A stretch of DNA of 64,000 nucleotides, taken from positions 206,598 through 270,597 of the forward strand of contig NZ_KB714693.1 of the NCBI RefSeq assembly GCF_000349725.1, in the 5' to 3' direction. The stretch comes from Ligilactobacillus pobuzihii E100301 = KCTC 13174. Its GTDB lineage: Bacteria; Bacillota; Bacilli; Lactobacillales; Lactobacillaceae. A program made the position numbers and the translations under genes. Shown in pieces: positions 45,388-53,759 of this stretch (its first letter is position 1; every line of letters starts with the position of its first letter). The notes beneath the pieces are model-generated. The model was not told where the DNA came from and searched no databases. It saw only the letters and a program-made list of their open reading frames with translations.

Positions 45388-47124
45388 ATGTTTAAACTCG
45401 CCAAAGGTCGCATGTCAATTTGGGCAGTGATCGGTGCAGTACTTTTTATGGTCGTTCAAGTAACGGCAAACTTAAATATTCCTAGCTTAACGTCTGATAT
45501 TGTAAATAATGGGGTCGTTAACGGCGACATTGATTACATATGGCGCGTAGGAATGAAAATGATCGTTTTTTCGTTGATAGGTATCCTTGCAGCAACAGGA
45601 AATGTGTTTTTAGCTTCAAGAACTTCAATGAAACTTGGGTCAAATTTGCGAAATGATATTTATAGCAAAGTGATCAACATGTCAAATGATGAATACGACC
45701 AGATCGAAACATCATCAATGATCACAAGAACGACTAACGATGTGATCCAGATTCAAAATGTGTACATGATGATGTTACGGATGATGTTAATGTCACCAGT
45801 TATGTTGATTGGTGCTAGTTTTTTAGCTTATAACAAAAACCATCGTTTGACTTTGGTTTTCTTAGTGGTTTTACCGATCATGCTGATTTTCGTTGGGTTC
45901 TTATTGTATTTGGCTGTGCCGAAGTTTAAGGCTATGCAGACTAAGACTGATCGTTTGAACCGAGTTTTTCGTGAAGGCTTAACGGGTGTTCGTGTCATTC
46001 GTGCTTTCCGTCGGGACAAATTTGAGCAAGATCGTTTCGAGGATGCCAATCTGGATTTTACGCGAAATGCAATCAACGTTAACATTATTATGGCGTTCTC
46101 GTTTCCTGTGATTCAGATGATCATTAGTGGAACTAACGTGGCGATCGTGTGGTTCGGTGCAAAATTGATCGGTGTCCAAGCAATGCCCGTTGGTAATTTA
46201 ATTTCATTTATGGCATACGCCGCACAGATTTTAGTTAGTTTTATGATGCTTTCGATGGTTTTCATTATGATCCCACGTGCGCAAGCTTCTGCTAAACGTA
46301 TTCAAGAGGTCTTTGACTTGAAGTCGACTCTTAAAGAAGATGAAAAGCCGGTTCAGGCAGATAAAACACCAGGTAATCATACATTAAAGTTTAGCCACGT
46401 TGATTATCGGTATGCAAATGCCGAAAAACCGGTCTTGACTGATATTGATTTTAAGTCTCAAAGCGGCCAAACGATCGGTATTATCGGTGGAACTGGTTCA
46501 GGTAAAACATCATTGGTCAACTTGATCCCTCGTTTTTATGATACAGAAAAAGGCGAAATAATATTAGATGGGCAAGACATACGTCATTATGGTTTAAATG
46601 ACTTGCGTGATATGATCTCTTTTGTTCCACAAAAAGCAGCTTTGTTTCGAGGAAGTTTGCGAGAAAACATGAAGTTTGGTAAAGCGGATGCGACAGACGA
46701 AGAGATATGGCAAGCCTTGGATATTGCCCAAGCTACTGACTTTGTAAAAGAAGATCCAGCTGGGTTAGACCAATATGTTGAACAAAATGGTGATAACTAT
46801 TCTGGTGGACAAAGACAGCGTTTGACGATCGCACGTGCTTTAGTCAAGAAAGCAGCTGTTTATGTGTTCGATGATTCATTTTCAGCCTTGGACTTCAAGA
46901 CTGATGCGGTTTTGCGTCAAGCCTTACAAGATGATGAACATATGCAACAAAGCATCATCGTGATAGTTGCTGAACGGATCGCTACTGTGGCCGATGCCGA
47001 TAACATTTTAGTCTTAGACGAAGGTGAAGTTACTGGACAGGGTACACATAATGAATTGAAGGATAATAATGAGATCTACCAAGAAATCATTAACTCACAA
47101 ATCAAAAAGGGGGATGAAGTATAA
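45388..47124 (+). CDS. Multidrug ABC exporter half, degenerate-site subunit (LmrC-like)
   Basis: A GTG frame opens at 45370; the ATG at 45388 lies 8 bases after AAAGGGG and gives 578 residues. Six membrane helices, then Walker A GGTGSGKTS, signature YSGGQRQR, Walker B YVFDDSFSALD with Asp for the catalytic Glu, and ERI where the switch His of the H-loop should be. Both losses mark the non-hydrolysing site of a heterodimer. It shares one base with the next gene (TAATG), so the two are translationally coupled. Confidence 0.92.
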   Translation: MFKLAKGRMSIWAVIGAVLFMVVQVTANLNIPSLTSDIVNNGVVNGDIDYIWRVGMKMIVFSLIGILAATGNVFLASRTSMKLGSNLRNDIYSKVINMSNDEYDQIETSSMITRTTNDVIQIQNVYMMMLRMMLMSPVMLIGASFLAYNKNHRLTLVFLVVLPIMLIFVGFLLYLAVPKFKAMQTKTDRLNRVFREGLTGVRVIRAFRRDKFEQDRFEDANLDFTRNAINVNIIMAFSFPVIQMIISGTNVAIVWFGAKLIGVQAMPVGNLISFMAYAAQILVSFMMLSMVFIMIPRAQASAKRIQEVFDLKSTLKEDEKPVQADKTPGNHTLKFSHVDYRYANAEKPVLTDIDFKSQSGQTIGIIGGTGSGKTSLVNLIPRFYDTEKGEIILDGQDIRHYGLNDLRDMISFVPQKAALFRGSLRENMKFGKADATDEEIWQALDIAQATDFVKEDPAGLDQYVEQNGDNYSGGQRQRLTIARALVKKAAVYVFDDSFSALDFKTDAVLRQALQDDEHMQQSIIVIVAERIATVADADNILVLDEGEVTGQGTHNELKDNNEIYQEIINSQIKKGDEV

Positions 47125-48959
47125 TGGCCCAAAAAGCACATTCAATTGAACGCCGACGTAAGCCAAAAAATTTTTGGAAAACTACGCGTCGTTTATTAAG
47201 CTATATGTCCAATCGAATAGTAGGCTTGATCTTCGTCATGGCCTTTGCGATCGCCAGTGTGATTTTTCAAACCAAGACTCCTAAGGTTTTGGGTGAAGCA
47301 ACGACCGAAATTTACAAGGGAGTTATAAAAGGTACTTCTCAACAAAAGGCCGGGATCGATGTTCATGGTTTACCGATCAATTATGACAAGATCATTCATA
47401 TCATTGTGATCGTGATCTTGATGTATTTGGCAGCGGCTGTCCTTGCATTTATGCAACAGCTGATAATGACATATATTTCTCAAAATACGGTCTATAAGAT
47501 GCGTAAAGATTTAAAGCAAAAAATGGAACGTCTACCGATCAATTATTATGATACACATAGTAATGGCGACATTATGAGTCGTGCTGTTAATGATATGGAT
47601 AATGTGGCAAATATTTTGCAACAAAATTTAACCCAGGCAGTAACAAGTGTCGTTCAGTTTGTGGCTACTTTGTGGATGATGTTTTCGATCAGTTGGAAGC
47701 TAACTTTGATTGCTTTGATCACTATCCCTGTTAGTTTACTTGTAGTTGGTTTTGTCGCTCCTAAGTCACAGAAGTACTTTGCTGCGCAACAGAAAAGTTT
47801 AGGATTGATCAATGACCAAGTTGAAGAAAATTTTGCGGGTCAGCAAGTTTTAAAGAGCTTTAATAAACAGACTGACACGATCAAAGCCTTCCAAAAAGAA
47901 AATAATAACTATTACCAGGCGTCATGGAGAGCGCAGTTTGTAGCTGGGATCGTAATGCCATTGATGATCTTCTTGAATAACGTTGGTTATGTTTTTGTTG
48001 CAATCATTGGTGGGGTTCAAGTTGCCAATGGTACTGTAACTTTAGGTAACATCCAAGCTTTCTTACAGTACATGAACCAGTTTTCACAGCCAATTTCACA
48101 AATGGCTAACTTGATGAATACGATTCAAATGACAGTTGCTTCTGCTGAACGGATCTTCGAAGTGATCGATGAAGAAGAAATGAAAGATACTAAAGATGAT
48201 CGTGCGGTTGAATCAACTTCTAACTTAATTGAATTACAACATGTTAAGTTTGGTTACCAAGGCAAAGACCTATTGATGACAGACTACAATTTGAACGTTA
48301 AGTCGGGGCAAGAAGTGGCGATCGTTGGACCAACTGGTGCAGGTAAGACAACGATCATCAACTTGCTAGAACGATTTTATGATATTAAAGGCGGAAATAT
48401 TCGCTTAAACGGGGTAGATACCAGGGATATTGATCGTGAAGACCTACGTTCACACTTTGCGATGGTTTTGCAGGATACATGGCTATTTTCTGGTTCGATT
48501 TACGAAAATATCAAATATGGGCGTGAAGATGCCACAGATGAAGAAATTATGAATGCTTCAAAGGCTGCACACGTGGATAATTTTGTTCGTCGTTTGCCAG
48601 ATGGCTATGATACGGTCTTAAACGAATCTGGTTCGAATGTGTCCCAAGGTCAACGTCAGTTGATCACGATCGCGCGCGCATTCTTAGCGGATCCAGAAAT
48701 TTTGATTTTGGATGAAGCTACTAGTTCGGTTGATACAAGAACAGAATTGCATATTCAACATGCAATGGAACGTTTGTTACAAGGACGGACAAGTTTCGTA
48801 GTTGCGCATCGTTTGTCCACGATACAAAATGCCGATAATATCATCGTGATGAACCACGGTTCAGTCGTTGAAACTGGGACACATGATGAGTTGTTGAAAT
48901 TAGACGGTTTCTATGCCGATTTGTATAATAGTCAGTTTACTAGTGGTTTGTCATTTTAG
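47124..48959 (+). CDS. Multidrug ABC exporter half, catalytic subunit (LmrD-like)
   Basis: The product has 611 residues. A long N-terminus, six helices with an extended first extracytoplasmic loop, and a nucleotide-binding domain with Walker A GPTGAGKTT, signature VSQGQRQL, Walker B LILDEATSSVD with catalytic Glu, and VAHRLSTIQNADNI with the switch His. It is the partner of the upstream half in a drug exporter of the LmrCD type. The MarR gene at the head of the cluster supports drug-responsive expression. Confidence 0.93.
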   Translation: MAQKAHSIERRRKPKNFWKTTRRLLSYMSNRIVGLIFVMAFAIASVIFQTKTPKVLGEATTEIYKGVIKGTSQQKAGIDVHGLPINYDKIIHIIVIVILMYLAAAVLAFMQQLIMTYISQNTVYKMRKDLKQKMERLPINYYDTHSNGDIMSRAVNDMDNVANILQQNLTQAVTSVVQFVATLWMMFSISWKLTLIALITIPVSLLVVGFVAPKSQKYFAAQQKSLGLINDQVEENFAGQQVLKSFNKQTDTIKAFQKENNNYYQASWRAQFVAGIVMPLMIFLNNVGYVFVAIIGGVQVANGTVTLGNIQAFLQYMNQFSQPISQMANLMNTIQMTVASAERIFEVIDEEEMKDTKDDRAVESTSNLIELQHVKFGYQGKDLLMTDYNLNVKSGQEVAIVGPTGAGKTTIINLLERFYDIKGGNIRLNGVDTRDIDREDLRSHFAMVLQDTWLFSGSIYENIKYGREDATDEEIMNASKAAHVDNFVRRLPDGYDTVLNESGSNVSQGQRQLITIARAFLADPEILILDEATSSVDTRTELHIQHAMERLLQGRTSFVVAHRLSTIQNADNIIVMNHGSVVETGTHDELLKLDGFYADLYNSQFTSGLSF

Positions 48960-48978
48960 TTAGGAGGCAGTGTGCATT

Positions 48979-49938
48979 ATGAAAAAAATTAGTGGGTTAG
49001 TAATTGCGCTCGCGTCTGTTGCATTGCTCCTGGCAGGATGCGGCAAAGATAGGCTTTCAGTTGAGGATCATCATTTGAAGGCAGATGGTTTGGCAGTTAT
49101 GATCAAGGGAAAAACTAATCAAGATCGTGTTGCCTATCAGATCGATGATGGCAAGAAGAAGACTGTTAAACCAGAAAGCTCTGCTTATACAATAATGATC
49201 CCAGTTCAAAATAAAGAACAGACTGTTCATTTGACGGCGGGAACACAAAAGAAAACAGTTAAAGTTGATAAAACTAAGCCTTTAGTTGAATATTCTCAGC
49301 TTAAGCAAAAATTTGATCAGGGACTTGTGATGACTAAGTTATCAGCTGAAGATCAAAAAGCTGCAATGTCTTTGCAAAAAAAAGGTCAACAACTTAAAGA
49401 AAAGCAAAAAGAAATCAAATCTAAGTTCGTTGCGGACAAAAAAGCAATCGCCCAAAGCCAAGATCCAAAAGCAGTGGCTGATTTAAAAAAGCAAGTTTCA
49501 GCTGGTCAACAGTTAAAACAAGATGCAAAAGACTTGAAACGACAGCAAGCAGCTTTAGCCCCTAAATTAAAGCAGGCTCAAATATCTACTAAAGATGAAC
49601 GGTTGCCTGACAGAGCAAAAAATGGGATCCATGATTTGCAAAGCAAGAAGAATTTTCAATTACGTGCAAATGTGGATGAAGAGAAAGTCAACGCTTTAGC
49701 TGTGATCGTGCCTGTGAAAACTATGAAAGATAAAGATCAGGCACAAGAGTTTATTATGAAATTCTCCACGGTTGCATCAGCTGTTGGTGCAGATCCTAAA
49801 GATGTTTTAAAACAGTTTAAAAAACAGATGGATACAGATAAATCGACAAAGACAACAGCTAAGACGATTCATTCTAATGATGTTTCCTTTAGTATTGGGA
49901 TCTCAGCAGATCACTTGTATATCTATTTGTTGAAATAA
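48979..49938 (+). CDS. Lipoprotein of unknown function in the MarR/ABC exporter cluster
   Basis: The frame opens at 48970; the ATG at 48979 follows TAGGAGG and gives 319 residues. Signal peptide KKISGLVIALASVALLLAGC with lipobox LAGC, Cys ~20. After it come a small beta-rich domain (to ~95), a long Lys/Gln-rich helical region (about 110-205: QKKGQQLKEKQKEIKSKFVA, LKKQVSAGQQLKQDAKDLKR) likely to be a coiled coil, and a C-terminal domain. It starts 19 bp after the exporter gene. A membrane-anchored accessory of the exporter is conceivable but not shown. No known family recognised. Confidence 0.8.
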   Translation: MKKISGLVIALASVALLLAGCGKDRLSVEDHHLKADGLAVMIKGKTNQDRVAYQIDDGKKKTVKPESSAYTIMIPVQNKEQTVHLTAGTQKKTVKVDKTKPLVEYSQLKQKFDQGLVMTKLSAEDQKAAMSLQKKGQQLKEKQKEIKSKFVADKKAIAQSQDPKAVADLKKQVSAGQQLKQDAKDLKRQQAALAPKLKQAQISTKDERLPDRAKNGIHDLQSKKNFQLRANVDEEKVNALAVIVPVKTMKDKDQAQEFIMKFSTVASAVGADPKDVLKQFKKQMDTDKSTKTTAKTIHSNDVSFSIGISADHLYIYLLK

Positions 49939-49941
49939 GAA

Positions 49942-49988
49942 AAATGGAGTTGGTAAGAAAATAACCTTTTACCAGCTCCATCTTTTTA
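49942..49988 (+). terminator. Terminator of the MarR/ABC/lipoprotein operon
   Basis: AAATGGAGtTGGTAA / TTACCAgCTCCAT followed by TTTTT, just after the lipoprotein stop. Confidence 0.92.
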
Positions 49989-49992
49989 TGAC

Positions 49993-50156
49993 CTACTTTG
50001 GAAAACTTAGTCTCACATTTCAATTTGTAATGCATACTTTGCATGAGTTTGCATCGTATGTCTATTTATACCACATACTTCATTTGATTTATCGTTGCAT
50101 TTTAATTTCTGACACATACTTTGTTGATCATAGTGTTTCAAATTAAGGGTAATTAT
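49993..50156. repeat. Four direct repeats with an exact 41-bp period
   Basis: TACTTT or TACTTC recurs at 49994, 50035, 50076 and 50117, exactly 41 bp apart. Secondary similarity occurs between units, such as CATTTCAATTTGTAATGC in unit 1 and CATTTTAATTTCTGACAC in unit 3. The units are diverged and AT-rich, with no ORF. The remainder up to 50337 is upstream sequence of the next gene. Confidence 0.6.
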
Positions 50157-50337
50157 TACACTCAGCCGAACGAACCATAACTTCTAAATTATATTAATAC
50201 AAAAACAAAGGGCGCAATTATGGACTTCAAAGAATAGATCAGTTAGATATGGTCGTTCTTTAAGTGTTATGGATTACATTTTATTGATCGATAGTGTATA
50301 ATTCAAATTAGTATTAAAACTATGGAGGTGCATGAGG

Positions 50338-50601
50338 ATGCAAAAATTCTTACTAGGAGTTAGTTTGACAGCTAACGCAGTTCTTGGTTATTTATTATTA
50401 AAAGATGAAGATACTGTTGAAGAATTAAGAGAACGTTTGGAACATGCTAGTGACGAAGTTGTTGGCAAGGTACAACAAGCTAAGGGTAGCTTAACTGGAG
50501 ACACAGAAGATAAGGTCGAAGGTGCTGCTAAAGAAGCTAAAAGCGCCGTAGAAGACAAAGCACAAGATGTTAAAGACGCTGCTCAAAAGGCCGCTGAATA
50601 A
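50338..50601 (+). CDS. Small YtxH/CsbD-like stress protein
   Basis: An ATG at 50332 is only 2-3 bases from GGAGGTGC; the second ATG at 50338 has normal spacing, giving 87 residues. N-terminal hydrophobic segment FLLGVSLTANAVLGYLLL, then a charged Ala/Lys/Glu/Asp-rich helix with 11-residue-like repeats (VEGAAKEAKSAVEDKAQDVK), similar to YtxH, CsbD and LEA-like proteins. It is likely membrane-attached with a flexible cytosolic or surface helix. Function uncertain; members are often general-stress induced. Monocistronic, with a terminator. Confidence 0.72.
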   Translation: MQKFLLGVSLTANAVLGYLLLKDEDTVEELRERLEHASDEVVGKVQQAKGSLTGDTEDKVEGAAKEAKSAVEDKAQDVKDAAQKAAE

Positions 50602-50624
50602 TACTTTGTGACCAAGCACAATAT

Positions 50625-50657
50625 TGCCTCGAAAGTGAAAACTCTCGGGGCTTTTTT
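50625..50657 (+). terminator. Terminator after the YtxH-like gene
   Basis: GCCtCGA..AGT / ACT..TCGgGGC hairpin followed by T6. Confidence 0.88.
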
Positions 50658-50799
50658 CGTGCAAGGTGAAGCAAGATGGATAAGTTAACAATATTGAACT
50701 TGCGCATTATATATAGCTTTCAGGCTAGGAAAAATCCGTGCTTGATCAATGAAGAGTCTTGGTTTGCTTAATCTGAATAAGAAAATGGGAGATTAGAAA

Positions 50800-51903
50800 A
50801 TGGTCGGTGTTTTAAAAAAGATCGGGACAGACAAAATGTTTTTAATATCGGCTGGAGTAGCGTTATTGAGTATGTTTGTCAGTCGACCGCAATTCGTGGA
50901 TATTGATTGGCAAACAATTACTTCTTTGGCGTCTTTATTATCCTTGATCGCAGTTTATGAACATTTGGAAGTTCTGAGTTATGGTGCTTCCTTATTAGTT
51001 AAATTAGTAGGGACCAAGCGTACGTTAGTTCAAGCTTTAGTTGGTGTGTCTTTTATAGCAGCAATGTTTTTGACAAATGACGCAGCAATCATCGCACTAA
51101 CACCAATTTTGATCATTGTCGCACAAAGAGTAAAGCTACCTGTCATTTTGCCGGTGATCTTAGTCAATGTGGCCGCTAATTTAGGCAGTATGGTAACTCC
51201 TTTTGGTAATCCGCAGAATCTGTATTTATTGAATAAATTCAACTTAAACTTTGGTGATTTTATTCGAATGTCTTTACCAGTAATGGTCGTTAGTCTGTTA
51301 ATATTGGGAGTTTTTACACTAAAATTTCCGCGCGACAGAGTCCAAAATATTGAACTTCCTACTCTAAAATTACAGTGGGATAAGGTGGCCTTAGCTGTGG
51401 TTGCAACGGTGATCATCTTAGCAGGGGTATTTTCTATTTTACCAAGTACTGTCATGCTATTAGCGGCCTTCATTATAGTCTTGTTGGTCGACCCGCAAAT
51501 TTTTAAGCGGATCGATTATGCCTTGTTGTTGACTTTTGTTATGTTTTTTATTGCTGTCGGTGATATTGGACGAGCACCAATGATCTATGATTTTATGCAG
51601 AAATTAGGAACAACATCTTTAGGAACATATGTGAGTGGCTTATTGAGTAGTCAACTGATCAGCAATGTTCCAGCAGTTATTTTATTAGGCTCTTATACCA
51701 AATATGTTTATCCATTATTTTTAGGAGTAAACATTGGCGGTTTAGGAACTTTGATTGCTTCTTTGGCTAATTTATTGGCGTATAAACAATATTATGTTCG
51801 AGTTAAATCACCTAGTAAGGATTATTTCAAAGTCTTCATTAAAGTTAATTTGATTTGCTTGTTTGTTTTAGGACTATTAGGATTATTTTTAGCTTTACTC
51901 TGA
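50800..51903 (+). CDS. ArsB/NhaD/SLC13-like anion permease
   Basis: The product has 367 residues; the ATG follows AATGGGAG. Around ten hydrophobic segments in two inverted halves. FLTNDAAIIALTPI and NLGSMVTPFGNPQN are the paired re-entrant motifs of the ion transporter superfamily (NDxxx and TPxGNPQN). The second half has NVPAVILLG and GGLGTLIASLANLLAY. It probably transports an anion such as a dicarboxylate, or arsenite, or exchanges Na+/H+; the family alone does not tell. Single gene. Confidence 0.82.
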   Translation: MVGVLKKIGTDKMFLISAGVALLSMFVSRPQFVDIDWQTITSLASLLSLIAVYEHLEVLSYGASLLVKLVGTKRTLVQALVGVSFIAAMFLTNDAAIIALTPILIIVAQRVKLPVILPVILVNVAANLGSMVTPFGNPQNLYLLNKFNLNFGDFIRMSLPVMVVSLLILGVFTLKFPRDRVQNIELPTLKLQWDKVALAVVATVIILAGVFSILPSTVMLLAAFIIVLLVDPQIFKRIDYALLLTFVMFFIAVGDIGRAPMIYDFMQKLGTTSLGTYVSGLLSSQLISNVPAVILLGSYTKYVYPLFLGVNIGGLGTLIASLANLLAYKQYYVRVKSPSKDYFKVFIKVNLICLFVLGLLGLFLALL

Positions 51904-51959
51904 TGTCTTGAATGCTTAGGGTAAACTTTTGCCAATTATTTTGGTAAAATCAGCATATG

Positions 51960-51971
51960 TAAAGCGCTTTA
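51960..51971. promoter_or_regulatory. Palindrome upstream of the OsmC gene
   Basis: TAAAGCGCTTTA is a perfect 12-bp palindrome 25 bp before the start codon. It resembles a cre core but with spacing off by one; it could be an operator for another repressor. Confidence 0.35.
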
Positions 51972-51996
51972 TTCAAAAGAAAGAGGGAGCTAATTT

Positions 51997-52428
51997 ATGA
52001 AAAACGACCCACGTTGGCAAAAGGCTTTATACACGACTGAAATATATAATGAAGAGGGACTAGAAGGACATGCTTATGTGCCAGATGGCCTGAATTTGAA
52101 AACAAGCAGTCCGCTAAACGATCATCCAGGTACCAATCCAGAGCAGCTATTGGGAATGTCGTTGTGTACTTGTTTAGCGGCAACTATGCAGGCTGTGGAA
52201 AAAGAGCACCATTTAGAACACCATGCCAAAGTTAGAGCAAAGATCGCTTATATTGGCGAGAAGGCCCATTATGAATTTCTAGTACATGCACAAATTTGTG
52301 TACCACAAGTTGATTTACCAACAGCTAAGAAATTGGTTAGCGAGGCTGAGAAAAGATGTTGTGTTTCACAACTTTTGAGTGGTAGCGATAATTATAGTGT
52401 TGAAGCAGTTGAAGATTGGTCGAAATAA
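51997..52428 (+). CDS. OsmC/Ohr family peroxide-resistance protein
   Basis: The product has 143 residues; the ATG follows AGAGGGAG. GTNPEQLLGMSLCTCLAATMQ carries the first conserved Cys region, and KLVSEAEKRCCVSQLL the second, so the thiol pair used to reduce organic hydroperoxides is present. Ohr-type and OsmC-type functions are not separable by eye. It is cytosolic and monocistronic. Confidence 0.9.
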   Translation: MKNDPRWQKALYTTEIYNEEGLEGHAYVPDGLNLKTSSPLNDHPGTNPEQLLGMSLCTCLAATMQAVEKEHHLEHHAKVRAKIAYIGEKAHYEFLVHAQICVPQVDLPTAKKLVSEAEKRCCVSQLLSGSDNYSVEAVEDWSK

Positions 52429-52458
52429 GACCAGCAGAATTTGAATAGTATTGCGTGC

Positions 52459-52489
52459 GATGCCTTTGTGAAGATGCAAGGGCATTTTT
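52459..52489 (+). terminator. Terminator after the OsmC gene
   Basis: GATGCCTT / AAGGGCAT arms with a TTTTT tail, 30 bases after the stop. Confidence 0.75.
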
Positions 52490-52652
52490 GGTGTGAATGA
52501 TTATTTAGCTGTTATTACTTGCTAAAAAATTAATATATTGTCAAATTTGTGCTTTTAAAGTCATAATAATTTGCTAGTTCGAAAAAGACCTGATAGTGTA
52601 ATCTATTAAGTAATAACATTTGCATTATTTTACAAGGAAAGGTGAAAAAGTA

Positions 52653-53351
52653 ATGCCATACTTTGGTTTTTTTGACCCAACTTATATTTTGGTGGTCGTT
52701 GGGATCATACTTTCACTGGCTGCTTCAGGATACGTAAATTCAACTTTTCGTAAGTTTGATCAGTATCGCTCACAGCAAGGTGTCACTGGTACTGATGCAG
52801 CCAGGTACATTTTACAGCAGTCATTGATCAATGATGTTTCAGTCCGCCGGATCAGTGGGGATCTAACGGATAATTATAATGGTGGAAACAAGACTTTGAA
52901 CTTGTCTGATTCTTCAGCCAATTCTGATTCAGTTGCGGCGATCGGCGTTGCAGCTCATGAATGCGGCCACGCAGTACAAGATGCCAATAATTATTGGCCA
53001 ATGCGTTTAAGGACAAGTTTAGTACCTGTAGCAAATTTTGGTAATTCATTATCGATGCCTCTCATTTTAGTTGGAATAATTTTAGGCTTTAACCAAACCT
53101 TGATCCATATCGGGATCTTTTTGTTTTCGTTTGCTTTATTATTTCAATTAGTTACTTTGCCAGTTGAATTTAATGCGTCAGCCCGTGCCATCCATATCTT
53201 GTCAGATGGCGGATTACTGACACAAGAGGAAGTTGTGATGGTTCGCAAAGTTTTAACAGCGGCAGCCTTGACTTATGTCGCAGCTGCATTGTCGACTTTC
53301 TTACAACTACTACGTTTAATATTGTTATTCGGCGGACACGATCGTGACTAA
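52653..53351 (+). CDS. yugP: YugP-like membrane zinc metallopeptidase
   Basis: The frame opens at 52620; the ATG at 52653 lies after AAGGAAAGGTG and gives 232 residues, the usual YugP length. N-terminal helix PTYILVVVGIILSLAASGYV, zinc motif AAHECGHAVQ (HExxH), then three C-terminal hydrophobic segments, with the later Glu in PVEFNASARA as probable third ligand. It is a membrane-bound peptidase with unknown substrate, possibly in quality control. Single gene with a terminator. Confidence 0.9.
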   Translation: MPYFGFFDPTYILVVVGIILSLAASGYVNSTFRKFDQYRSQQGVTGTDAARYILQQSLINDVSVRRISGDLTDNYNGGNKTLNLSDSSANSDSVAAIGVAAHECGHAVQDANNYWPMRLRTSLVPVANFGNSLSMPLILVGIILGFNQTLIHIGIFLFSFALLFQLVTLPVEFNASARAIHILSDGGLLTQEEVVMVRKVLTAAALTYVAAALSTFLQLLRLILLFGGHDRD

Positions 53352-53367
53352 AAATTACTTATTGAAA

Positions 53368-53409
53368 CAACTCTCTTTAAAACTCTTTGAGTTTTGGGGA
53401 GAGTTTTTT
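53368..53409 (+). terminator. Terminator after yugP
   Basis: AACTCTC..AAACTC / GAGTTT..GAGAGTT with T6 tail. Confidence 0.88.
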
Positions 53410-53544
53410 GTTAGCAATATCATGTAAAAAATAAGTTGTACACAACTATTGCCAGAAAAATTTTCGTTTTTTTATAATAAAAGCCAAATATTTAAGAATA
53501 AAAAACTTTAGGGAAAATAAATAACATTTTTGGTCCGGTATAAT

Positions 53545-53752
53545 AGAAATGTGGTAGGAAATGCATTTATGTGTAACTGTCATACATATTGAAAAATATT
53601 ACGCAAGGCCATAGGGTCAATTTTAAGCAGAACTTTGCTCGTCATTATAACTGATCAGCACATAAGTAATTTTTTATTTTAAATTACACAGGTTTTGTTT
53701 TAGGGGTAAATAAGAGGAGTCACGAGCACGCGTGAACTCCTCTTATTTTTTT
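53545..53752 (+). ncRNA. Candidate small RNA between yugP and the Mga-like gene
   Basis: A consensus TATAAT at 53539-53544 has no clear -35. About 200 nt without an ORF then run into the strong terminator at 53708-53752. No known RNA family recognised. Convergent with the regulator gene, so it could also be an antisense 3' region. Confidence 0.3.
53708..53752 (+). terminator. Terminator facing the Mga-like gene
   Basis: AATAAGAGGAGT / ACTCCTCTTATT with T7 on the plus side. The minus side lacks a T run but the stem can still end the minus-strand regulator mRNA. Confidence 0.85.
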
Positions 53753-53759
53753 AATTAAT

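Noticed and set aside
49993-50156. CRISPR array
   Set aside because: The repeats are only short motifs at 41-bp spacing, units are diverged overall, there is no repeat/spacer alternation and no cas genes are in the window.
51958-51973. cre site upstream of the OsmC gene
   Set aside because: The palindrome TAAAGCGCTTTA has the CG centre shifted by one relative to the cre consensus, so it is listed only as an unspecified palindrome.
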